This document shows, piece after piece, positions 36,799 through 47,798 of a stretch of DNA of 64,000 nt (position 1 is the first letter of the stretch; every line of letters begins with the position of its first letter). This stretch comes from Nocardioides jishulii (lineage in GTDB: Bacteria > Actinomycetota > Actinomycetes > Propionibacteriales > Nocardioidaceae). The stretch lies in assembly GCF_006007965.1 (NCBI RefSeq), contig NZ_CP040748.1, positions 868,001 to 932,000 on the forward strand, given 5' to 3'. A program made the translations under genes and the position numbers. The notes under the pieces were generated by a model. The model made no database searches, was not told where the DNA came from, and saw only the letters and a program-made list of their open reading frames with translations.

Positions 36799-37357
36799 CC
36801 GCCTCCTCCATCTCGCGCAGCGCGGCGCGGGTCGTCGTCGGTGCGACGCCGGCGCACAGGCTGGTCAGGACCCGGGTCCGGAACCCGGCGCTGACGGCGT
36901 CGAGGGCGGTCGCGCGGACGCAGTGGTCGGTCGCGATGCCGCAGACGTCGACGGCGGCGACGTGGTGCGTACGCAGCCACTCGGCCAGCAACGTGCCGTC
37001 GTCGCTCTGCCCCTCGAACCCGGAGTACGCGGCCGAGTGCCGCCCCTTGAGGAAGACCGCGTCGAAGGTGCGCGGCATGAGGTTGGGGTGGAACTCCTCG
37101 CCCGACGTACCGACCTCGCAGTGCACCGGCCACGTGTCGACGAAGTCGGGGTTGGAGGACCAGTGCTCACCGGGGTCGATGTGGTGGTCGCGCGTGGCGA
37201 CGACGTACGGGTAGTGCGGGGCGGCGGCCGACTGCTCCTGCCGGGCCGCCAGCAGCGCCGCGATGTCGGCGGCCACCCGCGCGCCGCCCTGGACGGCCAG
37301 CGAACCGCCCTCACAGAAGTCGTTCTGCACGTCCACCACGATGAGTGCCCGAGTCAT
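36782..37357 (-). CDS. pncA: nicotinamidase
   Basis: 191 residues. Hydrolyses nicotinamide to nicotinate for NAD salvage. The catalytic triad is D9 (VVDVQNDF), K104 (FLKGRH) and C146 (TDHC). Metal ligands are D57, H59 and H65 (DHHIDPGEH) plus H79. The ATG at 37357 is preceded by TACGCT seven bases upstream, while a longer form would begin inside the hairpin element. Its functional partner pncB lies 1.2 kb upstream on the same strand, separated by one foreign-looking gene. Confidence 0.94.
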   Translation of the reverse strand: MTRALIVVDVQNDFCEGGSLAVQGGARVAADIAALLAARQEQSAAAPHYPYVVATRDHHIDPGEHWSSNPDFVDTWPVHCEVGTSGEEFHPNLMPRTFDAVFLKGRHSAAYSGFEGQSDDGTLLAEWLRTHHVAAVDVCGIATDHCVRATALDAVSAGFRTRVLTSLCAGVAPTTTRAALREMEEAGVRLD

Positions 37358-37364
37358 GGTGGTC

Positions 37365-37370
37365 AGCGTA
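37365..37370 (-). promoter_or_regulatory. leaderless -10 box of pncA
   Basis: TACGCT on the minus strand ends seven bases before ATG 37357. It gives pncA its own promoter beyond the hairpin element. Confidence 0.5.
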
Positions 37371-37399
37371 GACCGCCTGACCAGTCGCGTCAGCGCAGA

Positions 37400-37453
37400 A
37401 ACTGGCGGGTCGGCGACGCTGAGGGCGCTCGGAGCGTCTCCTCGCCGCCAATT
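37400..37453. repeat. palindromic element, copy A
   Basis: Outer arms AACTGGCGG (37400-37408) and CCGCCAATT (37445-37453); inner arms GACGCT (37415-37420) and AGCGTC (37433-37438). Six-base symmetric internal loops separate the arms. It lies nine bases after the stop of the AbiEi/DUF559-like gene. It is 40/54 identical to copy B with the same spacing. Confidence 0.85.
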
Positions 37454-37461
37454 GCGCGGCG

Positions 37462-38373
37462 TCACCGGACGAGCCGTCGGCCAAGCGCCGTACGCACGGA
37501 GTCGGTGAGAGCGGAGGAACGCAGCTGGTCGTGCCAGGAACGGACCCGGGCGGGATCGTGCGACCGTCCCAACGTCAGGTCGATGTCGCGCAGTACGCCG
37601 CTCGCCCGCCCGAGGAGGTCACTGCTGGTGTAGCCACGCCGCACCCATCCCGCTTCGACCAGACGGCGCTGCCTCCGCAGGTCCGTGCGCTGACGCTCGA
37701 CCTCGAGGTGGTGGTGACCGTCGTACTCGTGCAGGACCGCGAAGCCGTCGAGACGGAGGTCGCCGCGAGCCACGAAGCCTCCGTCGTCGGTCCGGACCTC
37801 GAACTGCGGGGTGACCGCCACGCCCATCAGGCGGTGGAACTCGCGCAGCACCGTCTCCCATGCCGACTCGCTGCGCCCGTCGGCCAGCCGGATCACCCGG
37901 CGCAGCCGGGGTGCGCCACGCCGCCGGACCCGGCTGGCCTCCTGCAGCTGTGACAGGTCCACGAGACGGAGGTGCAGGGCGGAGTCGACGGCGACGAGGG
38001 CGTCGAGGTCAGCCAGGTCGCGGCACAGCGTCAGCAGGACGTCGACCACGCCGACCAGCGGGATGCCGCGATGGACGACAGGCGGTTGGACCGGCTCGCT
38101 CCTGATCACCCGGAGTCCCGGTCGCTCCGGTTTCGCCGAGCCCGGGACCTGCACGGTCACCGGGAGCGGCACGGGCACCGAGGGAAGCCACAGCCCCCAC
38201 GCCTTCGCGCCGGTGAGGTGGGTGAAGGCCGCTCCCTCGGGAAGCCGGCTGGCCCAGGCGCGCAGCTCAGCACTGAAGGAATCGGCGGCGTCGGCGCGGC
38301 GAACGGCTCCGCGGGTCACCGGGACCCATGCGACGCCCCGGCGTTCGCCTCGATGCGTGGTGCGTACGTCCAT
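37462..38373 (-). CDS. AbiEi-like/DUF559 nuclease-fold protein
   Basis: 303 residues, cytoplasmic and very Arg-rich. The middle has a segment like AbiEi-type antitoxin domains (AFTHLTGAKAWGLWLP). The C-terminal half resembles the DUF559/Vsr-like endonuclease fold: a Glu in SESAWETVLREF, then RGDLRLDGFAVLHEYDGHHHLE, whose Asp and EYD residues fit a metal-binding nuclease site. The ATG at 38373 is in a short gap after pncB. It is flanked on both sides by matching 54-bp palindromes and splits pncB from pncA, so it looks like an insertion. Whether it is an antitoxin-like regulator, a nuclease or both is open. Confidence 0.7.
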   Translation of the reverse strand: MDVRTTHRGERRGVAWVPVTRGAVRRADAADSFSAELRAWASRLPEGAAFTHLTGAKAWGLWLPSVPVPLPVTVQVPGSAKPERPGLRVIRSEPVQPPVVHRGIPLVGVVDVLLTLCRDLADLDALVAVDSALHLRLVDLSQLQEASRVRRRGAPRLRRVIRLADGRSESAWETVLREFHRLMGVAVTPQFEVRTDDGGFVARGDLRLDGFAVLHEYDGHHHLEVERQRTDLRRQRRLVEAGWVRRGYTSSDLLGRASGVLRDIDLTLGRSHDPARVRSWHDQLRSSALTDSVRTALGRRLVR

Positions 38374-38440
38374 GCACCGAGCGTGGCCGCTGGTCGCGCC
38401 GCCGGTGTGCGCAGGACGTACGGCAGGGGGAAGACGCAGC

Positions 38441-38494
38441 AACTGGCGGGTTGGTGACGCTTCGCGGCGCCGGGGCGTCTCCCTTCCGCCAGTT
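38441..38494. repeat. palindromic element, copy B
   Basis: Outer arms AACTGGCGG (38441-38449) and CCGCCAGTT (38486-38494), extended to 11 bp by flanking GC; inner arms GACGCT (38456-38461) and GGCGTC (38474-38479). It lies 23 bases after the pncB stop. The spacing of all four arms equals that of copy A. Confidence 0.88.
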
Positions 38495-38518
38495 GCCGCG
38501 CGCGAGCGCCGAACGCGC

Positions 38519-39820
38519 TCAGCCCAGGTGGATCGTCGGGATGACCGGCTGGCCCTTGCTCAGCATCCGCGCCTGCAGCGGCAGCTCCTCGCGTGAGCTG
38601 AGGTGGCGCTCTCGCGAGGCGGCCAGCGGCTCCTCGCCCACGACCACGCCGTCGCGCACCAGCGGCACCAGCAGCTCGCGGTCGTCGCCGTCGTCGACGG
38701 GCGGCGTACCGATGCCGATGACCTCGGCCTCGGCGACGCCGTCGCGGTCGCGGCGTCTCAGGGCGTACTTCCGTCCGCCGACGGAGGCCTTGTCCTTGCT
38801 CTTCTTGGCCACCGGCACCAGCTCGCCGTCGTCGCCCTCGCGCGCGACCAGCTTGTAGACGAAGCCGGAGGTGGGGTGACCCGAGCCGGTGACCAGCTGG
38901 GTGCCGACGCCGTAGCCGTCCACGGGGGCGGCGGCCAGGGCGGCGATGGCGTACTCGTCGAGGTCGCTGGTGACGACGATCTTGGTCTCCCGCGCGCCGA
39001 GGGCGTCGAGCTGGGCGCGCACCTCGTGGGCCAGCAGCCCCAGGTCGCCGGAGTCGATGCGTACGGCCCCGAGCTCGGGTCCGGCCACCTCGACCGCCGT
39101 ACGCACGGCCTCGGCGATGTCGTAGGTGTCGATGAGCAGCGTGGTCCCGCGGCCCAACGACGAGACCTGCGCGGTGAAGGCGTCGCGCTCGGTGTCGTGG
39201 AGCAGCGTGAAGCTGTGGGCCGACGTCCCGGTCGTGGGGATGCCGTGGCGCTGGCGTGCGGCGAGGTTGGAGGTGGCCTCGAAACCGGCGACGTACGCAG
39301 CCCGCGCCGCTGCGACCGCCGCCTCCTCGTGCGTGCGGCGCGACCCCATCTCGATGCACGGTCGCCCGTCCGCGGCCCAGGTCATCCGGGAGGCGGCCGA
39401 GGCGATCGCGGAGTCGTGGTTGTAGATCGACAGCAGCACCGTCTCCAGGAGCACGGCCTCGGCGAAGGTGCCCTCCACGACCACCAGCGGCGAGTAGGGG
39501 AGGTAGACCTCGCCCTCCGGGTAGCCCCAGACGTCGCCGGTGAACTCGTGGTCGGCCAGCCAGGAGAGCGTCTGCTCGTCGACGACGCGCCCCTCGTCGA
39601 GCACCCCCAGCACCTCGTCGTCGAAGCGGAATCGCGCGATGGTGTCCAGCGCGCGCCCGACACCGCCGACCACGCCGTAGCGCCTGCCCTCGGGGAGGCG
39701 GCGCGGGAAGAGCTCGAAGACCGCACGACGCCGTGCCGTTCCGGCCTGGAGGGCGGCCTGGAGCATGGTCAGCTCGTAGTGGTCGGTCAGCAGGGCGGTC
39801 GACGGTGCTCGTTCGCTCAC
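38519..39820 (-). CDS. pncB: nicotinate phosphoribosyltransferase
   Basis: 433 residues. Converts nicotinate plus PRPP to nicotinate mononucleotide in NAD salvage. The start [20 protein letters not shown] is diagnostic, with [31 protein letters not shown] (phosphate/histidine loop) and [24 protein letters not shown] (PRPP site). GTG 39820 is chosen because the family start follows soon after; no Shine-Dalgarno sequence is seen. It is divergent from clpS, the same order as M. tuberculosis pncB1-clpS. Confidence 0.94.
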   Translation of the reverse strand: MSERAPSTALLTDHYELTMLQAALQAGTARRRAVFELFPRRLPEGRRYGVVGGVGRALDTIARFRFDDEVLGVLDEGRVVDEQTLSWLADHEFTGDVWGYPEGEVYLPYSPLVVVEGTFAEAVLLETVLLSIYNHDSAIASAASRMTWAADGRPCIEMGSRRTHEEAAVAAARAAYVAGFEATSNLAARQRHGIPTTGTSAHSFTLLHDTERDAFTAQVSSLGRGTTLLIDTYDIAEAVRTAVEVAGPELGAVRIDSGDLGLLAHEVRAQLDALGARETKIVVTSDLDEYAIAALAAAPVDGYGVGTQLVTGSGHPTSGFVYKLVAREGDDGELVPVAKKSKDKASVGGRKYALRRRDRDGVAEAEVIGIGTPPVDDGDDRELLVPLVRDGVVVGEEPLAASRERHLSSREELPLQARMLSKGQPVIPTIHLG

Positions 39821-39846
39821 GCACACCACTGTGCCACGATGAAGCC

Positions 39847-40140
39847 GTGTCATCTCCGAGCCCCGTCGAGGTCGAACCGGACCTCCACGTCCACGACGTC
39901 CTCCGTCCCGACCGCGGATGGGTGACCATCGTGTGGAACGACCCGGTGAACCTCATGTCCTACGTGACCTACGTCTTCCGCACCCACTTCGGCTACTCCA
40001 GGGAGAAGGCCGAGAAGCTGATGATGGAGGTCCACGAGGAGGGCCGCTCGTCGGTCAGCACGGGCAGCCGCGAGGAGATGGAGCGCGACGTCCAGGCCAT
40101 GCACGGCTACGGACTGTGGGCCACGATGGAGCGCGCCTGA
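39847..40140 (+). CDS. clpS: ATP-dependent Clp protease adaptor ClpS
   Basis: 97 residues. Delivers N-degron substrates to ClpAP/ClpCP. The core [26 protein letters not shown] holds the N-end-rule pocket Asn-Asp, and [36 protein letters not shown] is the conserved helical part. GTG 39847 has no Shine-Dalgarno sequence. Its stop TGA shares a base with the ATG of the next gene (TGATG). Confidence 0.95.
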   Translation: MSSPSPVEVEPDLHVHDVLRPDRGWVTIVWNDPVNLMSYVTYVFRTHFGYSREKAEKLMMEVHEEGRSSVSTGSREEMERDVQAMHGYGLWATMERA

Positions 40141-40724
40141 TGGGAGCCTTCACCCGGCACCGCCGCAGTGGGCAGGTCATCGCCAACTTCTCCGGCTTCG
40201 AGGCCGACCTGCTGCGCAACCTCGCCTCCCAGCTGGTCGAGCTGCTGCGTGACGAGCAGCCGACGCCCGACGACGACGCCGATCCGCTCGAGGCGATGTT
40301 CGACTTCTCCGGCCCTGTCGACGAGCCCGAGGACCCGGTGCTGCTGCGGCTCTTCCCGACCGCGTACGCCGACGACCCCGAGGCCGCGGGCGAGTTCCGG
40401 CGCTACACCGAGACGACGCTGCGCGAGGCCAAGGAACGTACGGCGATGACGATGATCTCCTCGCTCGAGGAGGGCGGGCTGCCGCCCGAGCTGGAGGACT
40501 TCGACCTGGTCATCGACGTCGAGCTCGACGCCGAGGAGGCGCTCGCCTGGCTGCGCGGGCTCACCGACCTGCGCCTCGCCCTCGCCGCGCGTCTCGGCGT
40601 CGAGGACGGCGACGAGGAGTTCTGGGAGGCCCTCGACGACGAGGACCCCCGCGCCGCCACCCACGACATCTACGAGTGGCTCGGCTACCTGCAGGAGACC
40701 CTCGTCATGGCCGTCGACGTCTGA
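40140..40724 (+). CDS. DUF2017 protein
   Basis: 194 residues, acidic and helical, homologous by position and pattern to Rv1332 of M. tuberculosis. The start IANFSGFEADLLRNLASQLVELL and the ending HDIYEWLGYLQETLVMAV are typical. It is translationally coupled to clpS, suggesting a shared role in regulated proteolysis. No enzymatic motif is seen. Confidence 0.88.
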   Translation: MGAFTRHRRSGQVIANFSGFEADLLRNLASQLVELLRDEQPTPDDDADPLEAMFDFSGPVDEPEDPVLLRLFPTAYADDPEAAGEFRRYTETTLREAKERTAMTMISSLEEGGLPPELEDFDLVIDVELDAEEALAWLRGLTDLRLALAARLGVEDGDEEFWEALDDEDPRAATHDIYEWLGYLQETLVMAVDV

Positions 40725-40748
40725 CGCGACCGGACCGGCCGCACCGCC

Positions 40749-42026
40749 TCAGCCCGAGTGCGTGGTCACGCCGTAGTGCGCACGGCTCGTGAGTGCCCAG
40801 CGGGAGACCGGGACGATCGCCAGCGCGGTGGCGACCATGATCGCGCCCATCACCAGCCAGCCCAGCTCGCCGACGTCGACGCAGAGCAGCACCACCACGG
40901 GTGGCCCGAAGATCTCCATCAGGCTCCAGCCGAGACCGCTGAAGCCTTGGTACTGGCCCTGCTTCTCGTGCGGGGCGAGCCCCATCTGCAGCGCCCACTG
41001 GCCACCCGAGCCGACCATCTCCCCGACGACGTGGACGAGGCTGCCAGCCACCAGGGCGACCGAGGCGAGCACAGCGCCGAGCGTGCCGGCGAGGGCGACG
41101 AGCGCGAATCCGCCGGCCAGGAAGAGCGAGGCGATGAGCATGGAGCGCGCGCCCTCGGTGACCGTGCCGCTGCCGTGGGAGAGCCGCACCTGGAAGAGCG
41201 CCACCATGGCGGTGTTGAGCACCAGGAGCACCGAGATCATCACGTGCGGCGCGGTGGTGTGCTCGGCGAGGTAGAGGACGATGCCGATGTCCATCACCAC
41301 GAAGTGCACGCAGAAGATGCCGATCAGGAGCGTGAGCACGGCGTAGGGCACGTCGCGCAGCACGCCCAGGCGCGGCTCGCCGGCCACGACGGGCCGCGGC
41401 GGCAGGTGGGGCAGCCGCAGGGTCACCACGGCTGACACGGCGCAGAGCAGGGCGTCGAGGACGAAGACGCTGACGTAGGCCCACGGCTCGTCGACGAGCA
41501 GGGCGAGTCCGCCGACCAGTGAGCCGAGACCCATGGAGACGTTGGTGACGGCGCGCAGGTAGGCCTTGAACTGCACGCCGCGACCACCCCTGGCCAGCTG
41601 GGCGATCACTCCGCCGCGGACGGCGTGGCCCGAGCTCCGGAAGAGGGCGAGTGCCCCCATCAGCAGGGCGAGCTGCAAGGGCGTACGCGCCAGCACCGGG
41701 GTCGCCGCCAGGAGCGCGGTGAAGGCAGCCGTGGCCACCACCACCTCGCGGGGACCGCGGGTGTCGGCGAGGTGACCGGCTGGCACTTGCACCAGGAGGC
41801 CGACCAGTCCGGCCATCGACAGTGCCAGCGCGACCTGACCGGGCGAGAAGCCCGCGACCCGGGTGAAGTAGAGGGCGCTGGTGGTCATCAGGGCGCCACT
41901 GCCGAAGCGGTGGGCGAAGGTGCTCGCAGCGAGGATCCGCAGGTCGGGGTCGAGGGGGATGCCGCGGCGCGTCAACGGGGGACGCGGCGCCTGGGAGGCG
42001 CTGGTGCCTGGGGTGGTTGAGGTCAT
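40749..42026 (-). CDS. MFS transporter
   Basis: 425 residues with about 12 membrane helices. Helix 2-3 loop AGHLADTRGPREVV matches the MFS motif GxxxDRxGxR in a modified form. ATG 42026 has GGAAGG six bases upstream. It is in the position where M. tuberculosis has a different gene between DUF2017 and mec, so it appears to be an insertion in an otherwise conserved block. Probably drug or metabolite efflux. Confidence 0.85.
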   Translation of the reverse strand: MTSTTPGTSASQAPRPPLTRRGIPLDPDLRILAASTFAHRFGSGALMTTSALYFTRVAGFSPGQVALALSMAGLVGLLVQVPAGHLADTRGPREVVVATAAFTALLAATPVLARTPLQLALLMGALALFRSSGHAVRGGVIAQLARGGRGVQFKAYLRAVTNVSMGLGSLVGGLALLVDEPWAYVSVFVLDALLCAVSAVVTLRLPHLPPRPVVAGEPRLGVLRDVPYAVLTLLIGIFCVHFVVMDIGIVLYLAEHTTAPHVMISVLLVLNTAMVALFQVRLSHGSGTVTEGARSMLIASLFLAGGFALVALAGTLGAVLASVALVAGSLVHVVGEMVGSGGQWALQMGLAPHEKQGQYQGFSGLGWSLMEIFGPPVVVLLCVDVGELGWLVMGAIMVATALAIVPVSRWALTSRAHYGVTTHSG

Positions 42027-42142
42027 GGCCGCCTTCCGAGTGACGTGCGCCGCGATCATGAGACTGCACCGGGCCGCGACTGCGCAAATGCTTTACGCCG
42101 TACGCTGCGCGGCCACCCGTGGAGCGCGCCCTCGCGCTCGCC

Positions 42143-42148
42143 TAGGAT
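42143..42148 (+). promoter_or_regulatory. leaderless -10 box of the mec-cysO-cysM operon
   Basis: TAGGAT ends seven bases before GTG 42156. Confidence 0.6.
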
Positions 42149-42155
42149 TGAGGTC

Positions 42156-43851
<1,696 letters not shown>

Positions 43852-43882
43852 CCGCACGGTCGCGGCCCGACGGGCGTGACCC

Positions 43883-45004
43883 TCAGGGGCGGACCCACTT
43901 CAGGTGCTGGTCCTTGTTGAACTCGCTGCCCGGCACCGGGGGGAGCCCCAGGAGGTCGAGCACGAAGTTGGCGGCGTCGCCGTTGCGCACCGGTGGCAGG
44001 TCGGCGTCGTACGCCGGCTGCTGGCGCCCCGGGTCGGCGACCGTGTCGGGGTTGATCCGGTAGAAGTCGGCGCCGGCCGCGATGCCGGGACCCTGGGCGA
44101 TGAAGAAGATCTTCTGGTTGCCCAGCCGGTCGGCGTCGCCGTGGCCCTTGCCGCCCGCGGAGCCGTGGTCGGAGGTGAGCACGATCGCGACCTTGCCGCG
44201 CAGCCGTGGGGTGGTGCGGATGGTGCGCACCGCCTTGCCGATCAACTGGTCGGTGCGCATGACTGCCCTCAGGTACGCCTTCGAGGAGAAGCCATGGGCG
44301 TGACCGGCGCGGTCGGGCGTGGCGATGTGCCAGAACCGCAGCGCCCGCTTCTTCCGGCGCAGGTCGGTGGTCACGTCCTTGGCGAGTCGGCCGTCATCGG
44401 TGCGCACCCGGAAGCGGTCGATCGACTTGCCCCAGCTGCGCCGGTGGAGCGTGAACTTCGTCTTGCCGGCGAAGAGCGCGGTGCGGCGACCCGCGGAGTC
44501 GACCCGGGTGAAGAGTGAGGCGACACGGTGCCCCGCGGCTTCGTGGACGGTGGCCGGCTCGCGGCGGGCGTCGTTCCACAGGACCCCGTGGCCGCCCGTC
44601 TCCGCGTCGATCCGCCGCCCGGTGAGCATGCCGGTGTGGTTGGGCAGGGTCGTGGTCAGCTCGACCGCCGTGCGCGCGTTGCGCGTCGAGGTGCCTCGGG
44701 CCATGAGCCGGTGCAGGTGCGGGGCGCGTTGGCGACCGAGCTTGGCCACGGAAGCGGGGGTGAGGCCGTCGACGGAGATCAGCAGCACGCTGCGTACGCG
44801 GGACCCGGCGCGCGCCGTGCCGTCCGCCGCGGGAGTCGAGGACGCCGTGGCGCTGGACCCACCGCTGGACCCACTGCTGGGACCATCGGAGGGAGTACTC
44901 ACTGCCGCCCCGGCCGTGCCCTGGGAGGGAGGCGCCAGGAGGACTCCCGCAGCCAGCGCGGAGACGGCGAAGGAGGCCAACGGCGATGCGGTCCGGGTGC
45001 GCAT
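43883..45004 (-). CDS. secreted alkaline-phosphatase-superfamily phosphodiesterase
   Basis: 373 residues: signal peptide 1-33, a Ser/Gly/Ala linker (about 36-66), then an alkaline phosphatase/nucleotide pyrophosphatase fold. Metal motifs include LLISVDGLTP (first Asp), the nucleophile Thr in ELTTTLPNHTGML, and LTSDHGSAGGKGHG. It probably hydrolyses phosphodiesters or phosphates outside the cell. The ATG at 45004 has TACGGT six bases upstream. It is not part of the conserved mycobacterial order and reads against its neighbours. Confidence 0.85.
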   Translation of the reverse strand: MRTRTASPLASFAVSALAAGVLLAPPSQGTAGAAVSTPSDGPSSGSSGGSSATASSTPAADGTARAGSRVRSVLLISVDGLTPASVAKLGRQRAPHLHRLMARGTSTRNARTAVELTTTLPNHTGMLTGRRIDAETGGHGVLWNDARREPATVHEAAGHRVASLFTRVDSAGRRTALFAGKTKFTLHRRSWGKSIDRFRVRTDDGRLAKDVTTDLRRKKRALRFWHIATPDRAGHAHGFSSKAYLRAVMRTDQLIGKAVRTIRTTPRLRGKVAIVLTSDHGSAGGKGHGDADRLGNQKIFFIAQGPGIAAGADFYRINPDTVADPGRQQPAYDADLPPVRNGDAANFVLDLLGLPPVPGSEFNKDQHLKWVRP

Positions 45005-45164
45005 ACCGCCACCGTACGCCGGTGTGACGTGTCACAGGCATGGCTTGGAGGAGGTCCCGGACCCACGTGAGATGGATCGCCCCGGCCCCCACCGGAGCCC
45101 GAACCGCATAACCTTGGCCGCGTACGCGCACCCCGAGCGCGAACCGTTCGTGAAGGGACAGCGC

Positions 45165-45929
45165 ATGAGGCTCACAGTGGTTGGTTGCTCCGGGTCCTAC
45201 CCGGGCCCCGACTCTCCAGCGAGTTGCTACCTCCTGGAGGCCGACCACGAGGGCCGCACCTGGCGCGTCCTGCTGGACCTCGGCAACGGCGCGCTGGGCG
45301 TGCTGCAGCGGTTCGCTGACCCCCTGACCATCGACGCCGTCTTCCTCTCCCACCTGCACGCGGACCACTGCCTCGACCTCTGCGGCTACCACGTGATGCG
45401 CAAGTACCACCCCAGCGGCCACCAGCCGCGCATCCCGGTCTGGGGCCCGATCGGCACCGCGGAGCGCATGGCGAAGGCGTACGACCTTCCCCTCGACCCC
45501 GGCATGAGCGAGGAGTTCGACTTCCGGGTCTGGGGCGAGCCGGTGCGGATCGGTCCGTTCACGGTCGAGGCCGTGCCTGTCGACCACCCGGTGCCCGCCT
45601 TCTCCCTGCGCGTCACCTGGCAGGACAAGGTGCTGGCCTACACCGGCGACTGCGGGCCGTGCGACGGCGTGCGCGAGGCAGCGCTGGGCGCCGACCTGCT
45701 GCTGGCCGAGGCCTCCTTCGAGGAGGGGGCCGACAACCCTGCGAACCTTCACCTCACCGGCCAGGAGTGCGCCGACCTGGCCACCGTCGCCGGAGCGCCG
45801 CGGCTGGTGCTCACCCACATCCCGCCGTGGCACGACCCGCAGGTCGTCCTCAAGGAGGCGCGGGCCGCGTACGACGGTGAGCTGAGCCTCGCGCGCACCG
45901 GCGCGGTGTACGACTTCTCGACCTTCTGA
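45165..45929 (+). CDS. metallo-beta-lactamase-fold hydrolase, Rv1339-like
   Basis: 254 residues. Zinc ligands H63, H65, D67 and H68 are in HLHADH. The pattern SGSYPGPDSPASCYLLE and LAYTGDCGPCDGV match the mycobacterial Rv1339 group, reported as atypical class II cyclic-nucleotide phosphodiesterases. In M. tuberculosis it also sits between murI and rph. GAAGGGA lies six bases before the ATG. Cyclic-AMP hydrolysis is the working hypothesis. Confidence 0.88.
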   Translation: MRLTVVGCSGSYPGPDSPASCYLLEADHEGRTWRVLLDLGNGALGVLQRFADPLTIDAVFLSHLHADHCLDLCGYHVMRKYHPSGHQPRIPVWGPIGTAERMAKAYDLPLDPGMSEEFDFRVWGEPVRIGPFTVEAVPVDHPVPAFSLRVTWQDKVLAYTGDCGPCDGVREAALGADLLLAEASFEEGADNPANLHLTGQECADLATVAGAPRLVLTHIPPWHDPQVVLKEARAAYDGELSLARTGAVYDFSTF

Positions 45930-45986
45930 CGACCACTCGGTGGTGCGGCTCACACGGTGCGGCCGTGATGAGGCATCCTGAGGGCC

Positions 45987-46901
45987 ATGATTTCTGTCCA
46001 GAACCTCAGCAAGAGCTATGGCGGGTTCCGCGCCGTGGACGACGTCTCGTTCGTCGCCGAGCCCGGGAGGGTGACCGGTTTCCTCGGGCCGAACGGGGCC
46101 GGCAAGACCACCACGATGCGGATGCTGGTCGGGCTGACCACCATCACCAACGGCACCGCCACGATCGGCGGGATGCGTTTCTCCGAGATCCCCAACCCGG
46201 GTCGCCACGTCGGCGTCCTGCTCGACGCGTCGGCGCAGCACGCCGGGCGTACGGGCCGGGAGGTGCTGGCCCTCTCGGCAGCGACGATGGGCCTTCCCGC
46301 CAGCCGGGTCGACGAGATGCTCGAGCTGGTCAGCCTGACCGGCACCGAGTCCAAGCGTCGGGTGCGCAACTACTCCCTCGGGATGAGGCAGCGCCTCGGC
46401 ATCGCCAACGCGCTGCTCGGTGACCCGTCGGTCCTGATCCTGGACGAGCCGGCCAACGGCCTCGACCCGGCCGGCATCCACTGGATGCGTGGCCTGCTCA
46501 AGACCTTCGCCGACCAGGGCGGCACGGTGCTGCTCTCGTCGCACCTGCTCAACGAGGTCGAGCTCGTCGCCGACGAGATGGTGGTGATCGGCAACGGCCG
46601 GATCGTCGCCCAGGGCGACAAGAGGACGTTGCTCGAGCAGGCGGGCGGCTCCGGCTGCTACGTCACGGGCGAGGACCGCGAGGCGCTGGCCACCGCGCTC
46701 AAGGCCGCGGGGCTGCCCCACACCGTCGCCGGCGACGGCTTCCACGTCGAGGCTGAACCGCGCGAGGTGGGCCGTGCGGCGGCGCAGCACGGCGTCGTCC
46801 TCGTCGACCTCCGTCCGGCCGAGGGCGGGCTCGAGAAGCTCTTCCTGACGCTCACCGCCCCCACCCAGCGAGACCACCAGACCGAAGGAGCCTCGGCATG
46901 A
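45987..46901 (+). CDS. ABC exporter ATP-binding protein, pair 1
   Basis: 304 residues, DrrA/CcmA-like. Walker A GPNGAGKT (34-41), signature YSLGMRQRL, Walker B VLILDEPANGLDPAG and SSHLLNEVE. A C-terminal roughly 80-residue domain follows the ATPase. It overlaps the permease gene by four bases (ATGA). It is closely related to the pair at 50.4 kb and, with its permease, interrupts the block between the Rv1339-like gene and rph. Confidence 0.92.
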   Translation: MISVQNLSKSYGGFRAVDDVSFVAEPGRVTGFLGPNGAGKTTTMRMLVGLTTITNGTATIGGMRFSEIPNPGRHVGVLLDASAQHAGRTGREVLALSAATMGLPASRVDEMLELVSLTGTESKRRVRNYSLGMRQRLGIANALLGDPSVLILDEPANGLDPAGIHWMRGLLKTFADQGGTVLLSSHLLNEVELVADEMVVIGNGRIVAQGDKRTLLEQAGGSGCYVTGEDREALATALKAAGLPHTVAGDGFHVEAEPREVGRAAAQHGVVLVDLRPAEGGLEKLFLTLTAPTQRDHQTEGASA

Positions 46902-47734
46902 GCACCCCGGCAACCGCCACGGCATCCACCGCGGCACCCGTCAACCGCACCTTTGACGTCTCCGGGACCCGCCCGGTCCCGTTCGCCCGCCTGGTCAAGG
47001 TCGAGCTGCGCAAGATGACCGACACGCGCGCCGGGCGCTGGATGCTCGGGATCATCGCGCTGGCCACCGCCGGCGTCGTGGTGCTGGGCTTCGTCCTCAC
47101 CCGTGACGACGTCGACGACCGCACCTTCCTGAGCTTCTTCGAGAACACGAACACCCCGCAGATGCTGCTGCTGCCCGTGCTCGGCATCCTGCTGATCACC
47201 CAGGAGTGGGGCCAGCGGACCACGCTGACGACCTTCGCCCTGGAACCGTCGCGGGTCAAGGTGGTCGCCGCCAAGACGGTCGCAGCGCTGCTCTTCGGCC
47301 TCGCCGCCGTCCTCCTGGCGGGCGTGATCAGTGCCGTCGCCGCGGTCGTCGGAGGAGCGGCCGACCCGTGGCTCGACACCGAGTGGCTGCGCTTGGCCAA
47401 CCTCACCCTGCTCCAGGTGATGGCGGTGCTCCAGGGCGTCGGCTTCGGCCTGCTGCTGCTCAACTCGGCCGGTGCGATCGTGCTCTTCTTCGCCCTGCCG
47501 GTCGTGGTCAACATCGTTGCCGGCTTCTCGTCCTGGGTGCGCGAGAACAGCCCCTGGTTCGACATCGCCATGGCGCAGGCGCCGCTCTACGGCTACGACC
47601 CCATGACGGGCGAAAGACTGGCCGCCGCGCTCAGCGGCGAGCAGTGGACCCAGCTCGGCGTGGTCACCGTGATCTGGATCGTCCTGCCGTTCGTGATCGG
47701 CATGGCGCGCGTGCTGCGCGGCGAGATGAAGTGA
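46898..47734 (+). CDS. ABC exporter permease, pair 1
   Basis: 278 residues, ABC-2 type with about six membrane helices; a roughly 45-residue Thr/Ala-rich cytoplasmic N-terminus precedes the first. WGQRTTLTTFALEPSRVKVVAAKTVAALLFGL is the family's cytoplasmic coupling segment. Its partner ATPase gene is directly upstream. The cargo is unknown; lipids, lantibiotics or drugs are typical. Confidence 0.88.
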   Translation: MSTPATATASTAAPVNRTFDVSGTRPVPFARLVKVELRKMTDTRAGRWMLGIIALATAGVVVLGFVLTRDDVDDRTFLSFFENTNTPQMLLLPVLGILLITQEWGQRTTLTTFALEPSRVKVVAAKTVAALLFGLAAVLLAGVISAVAAVVGGAADPWLDTEWLRLANLTLLQVMAVLQGVGFGLLLLNSAGAIVLFFALPVVVNIVAGFSSWVRENSPWFDIAMAQAPLYGYDPMTGERLAAALSGEQWTQLGVVTVIWIVLPFVIGMARVLRGEMK

Positions 47735-47758
47735 GCCGCTGAGCCCGTCGTACGACAT

Positions 47759-47796
47759 CACAGGCGCCCCGGACCGGACGGTTCGGGGCGCCTGTG
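47759..47796. terminator. terminator between ABC pair 1 and rph
   Basis: A 13-bp stem CACAGGCGCCCCG / CGGGGCGCCTGTG with an inner ACC/GGT pairing. The rph -10 box TAGGCT begins three bases after it. Confidence 0.8.
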
Positions 47797-47798
47797 CC

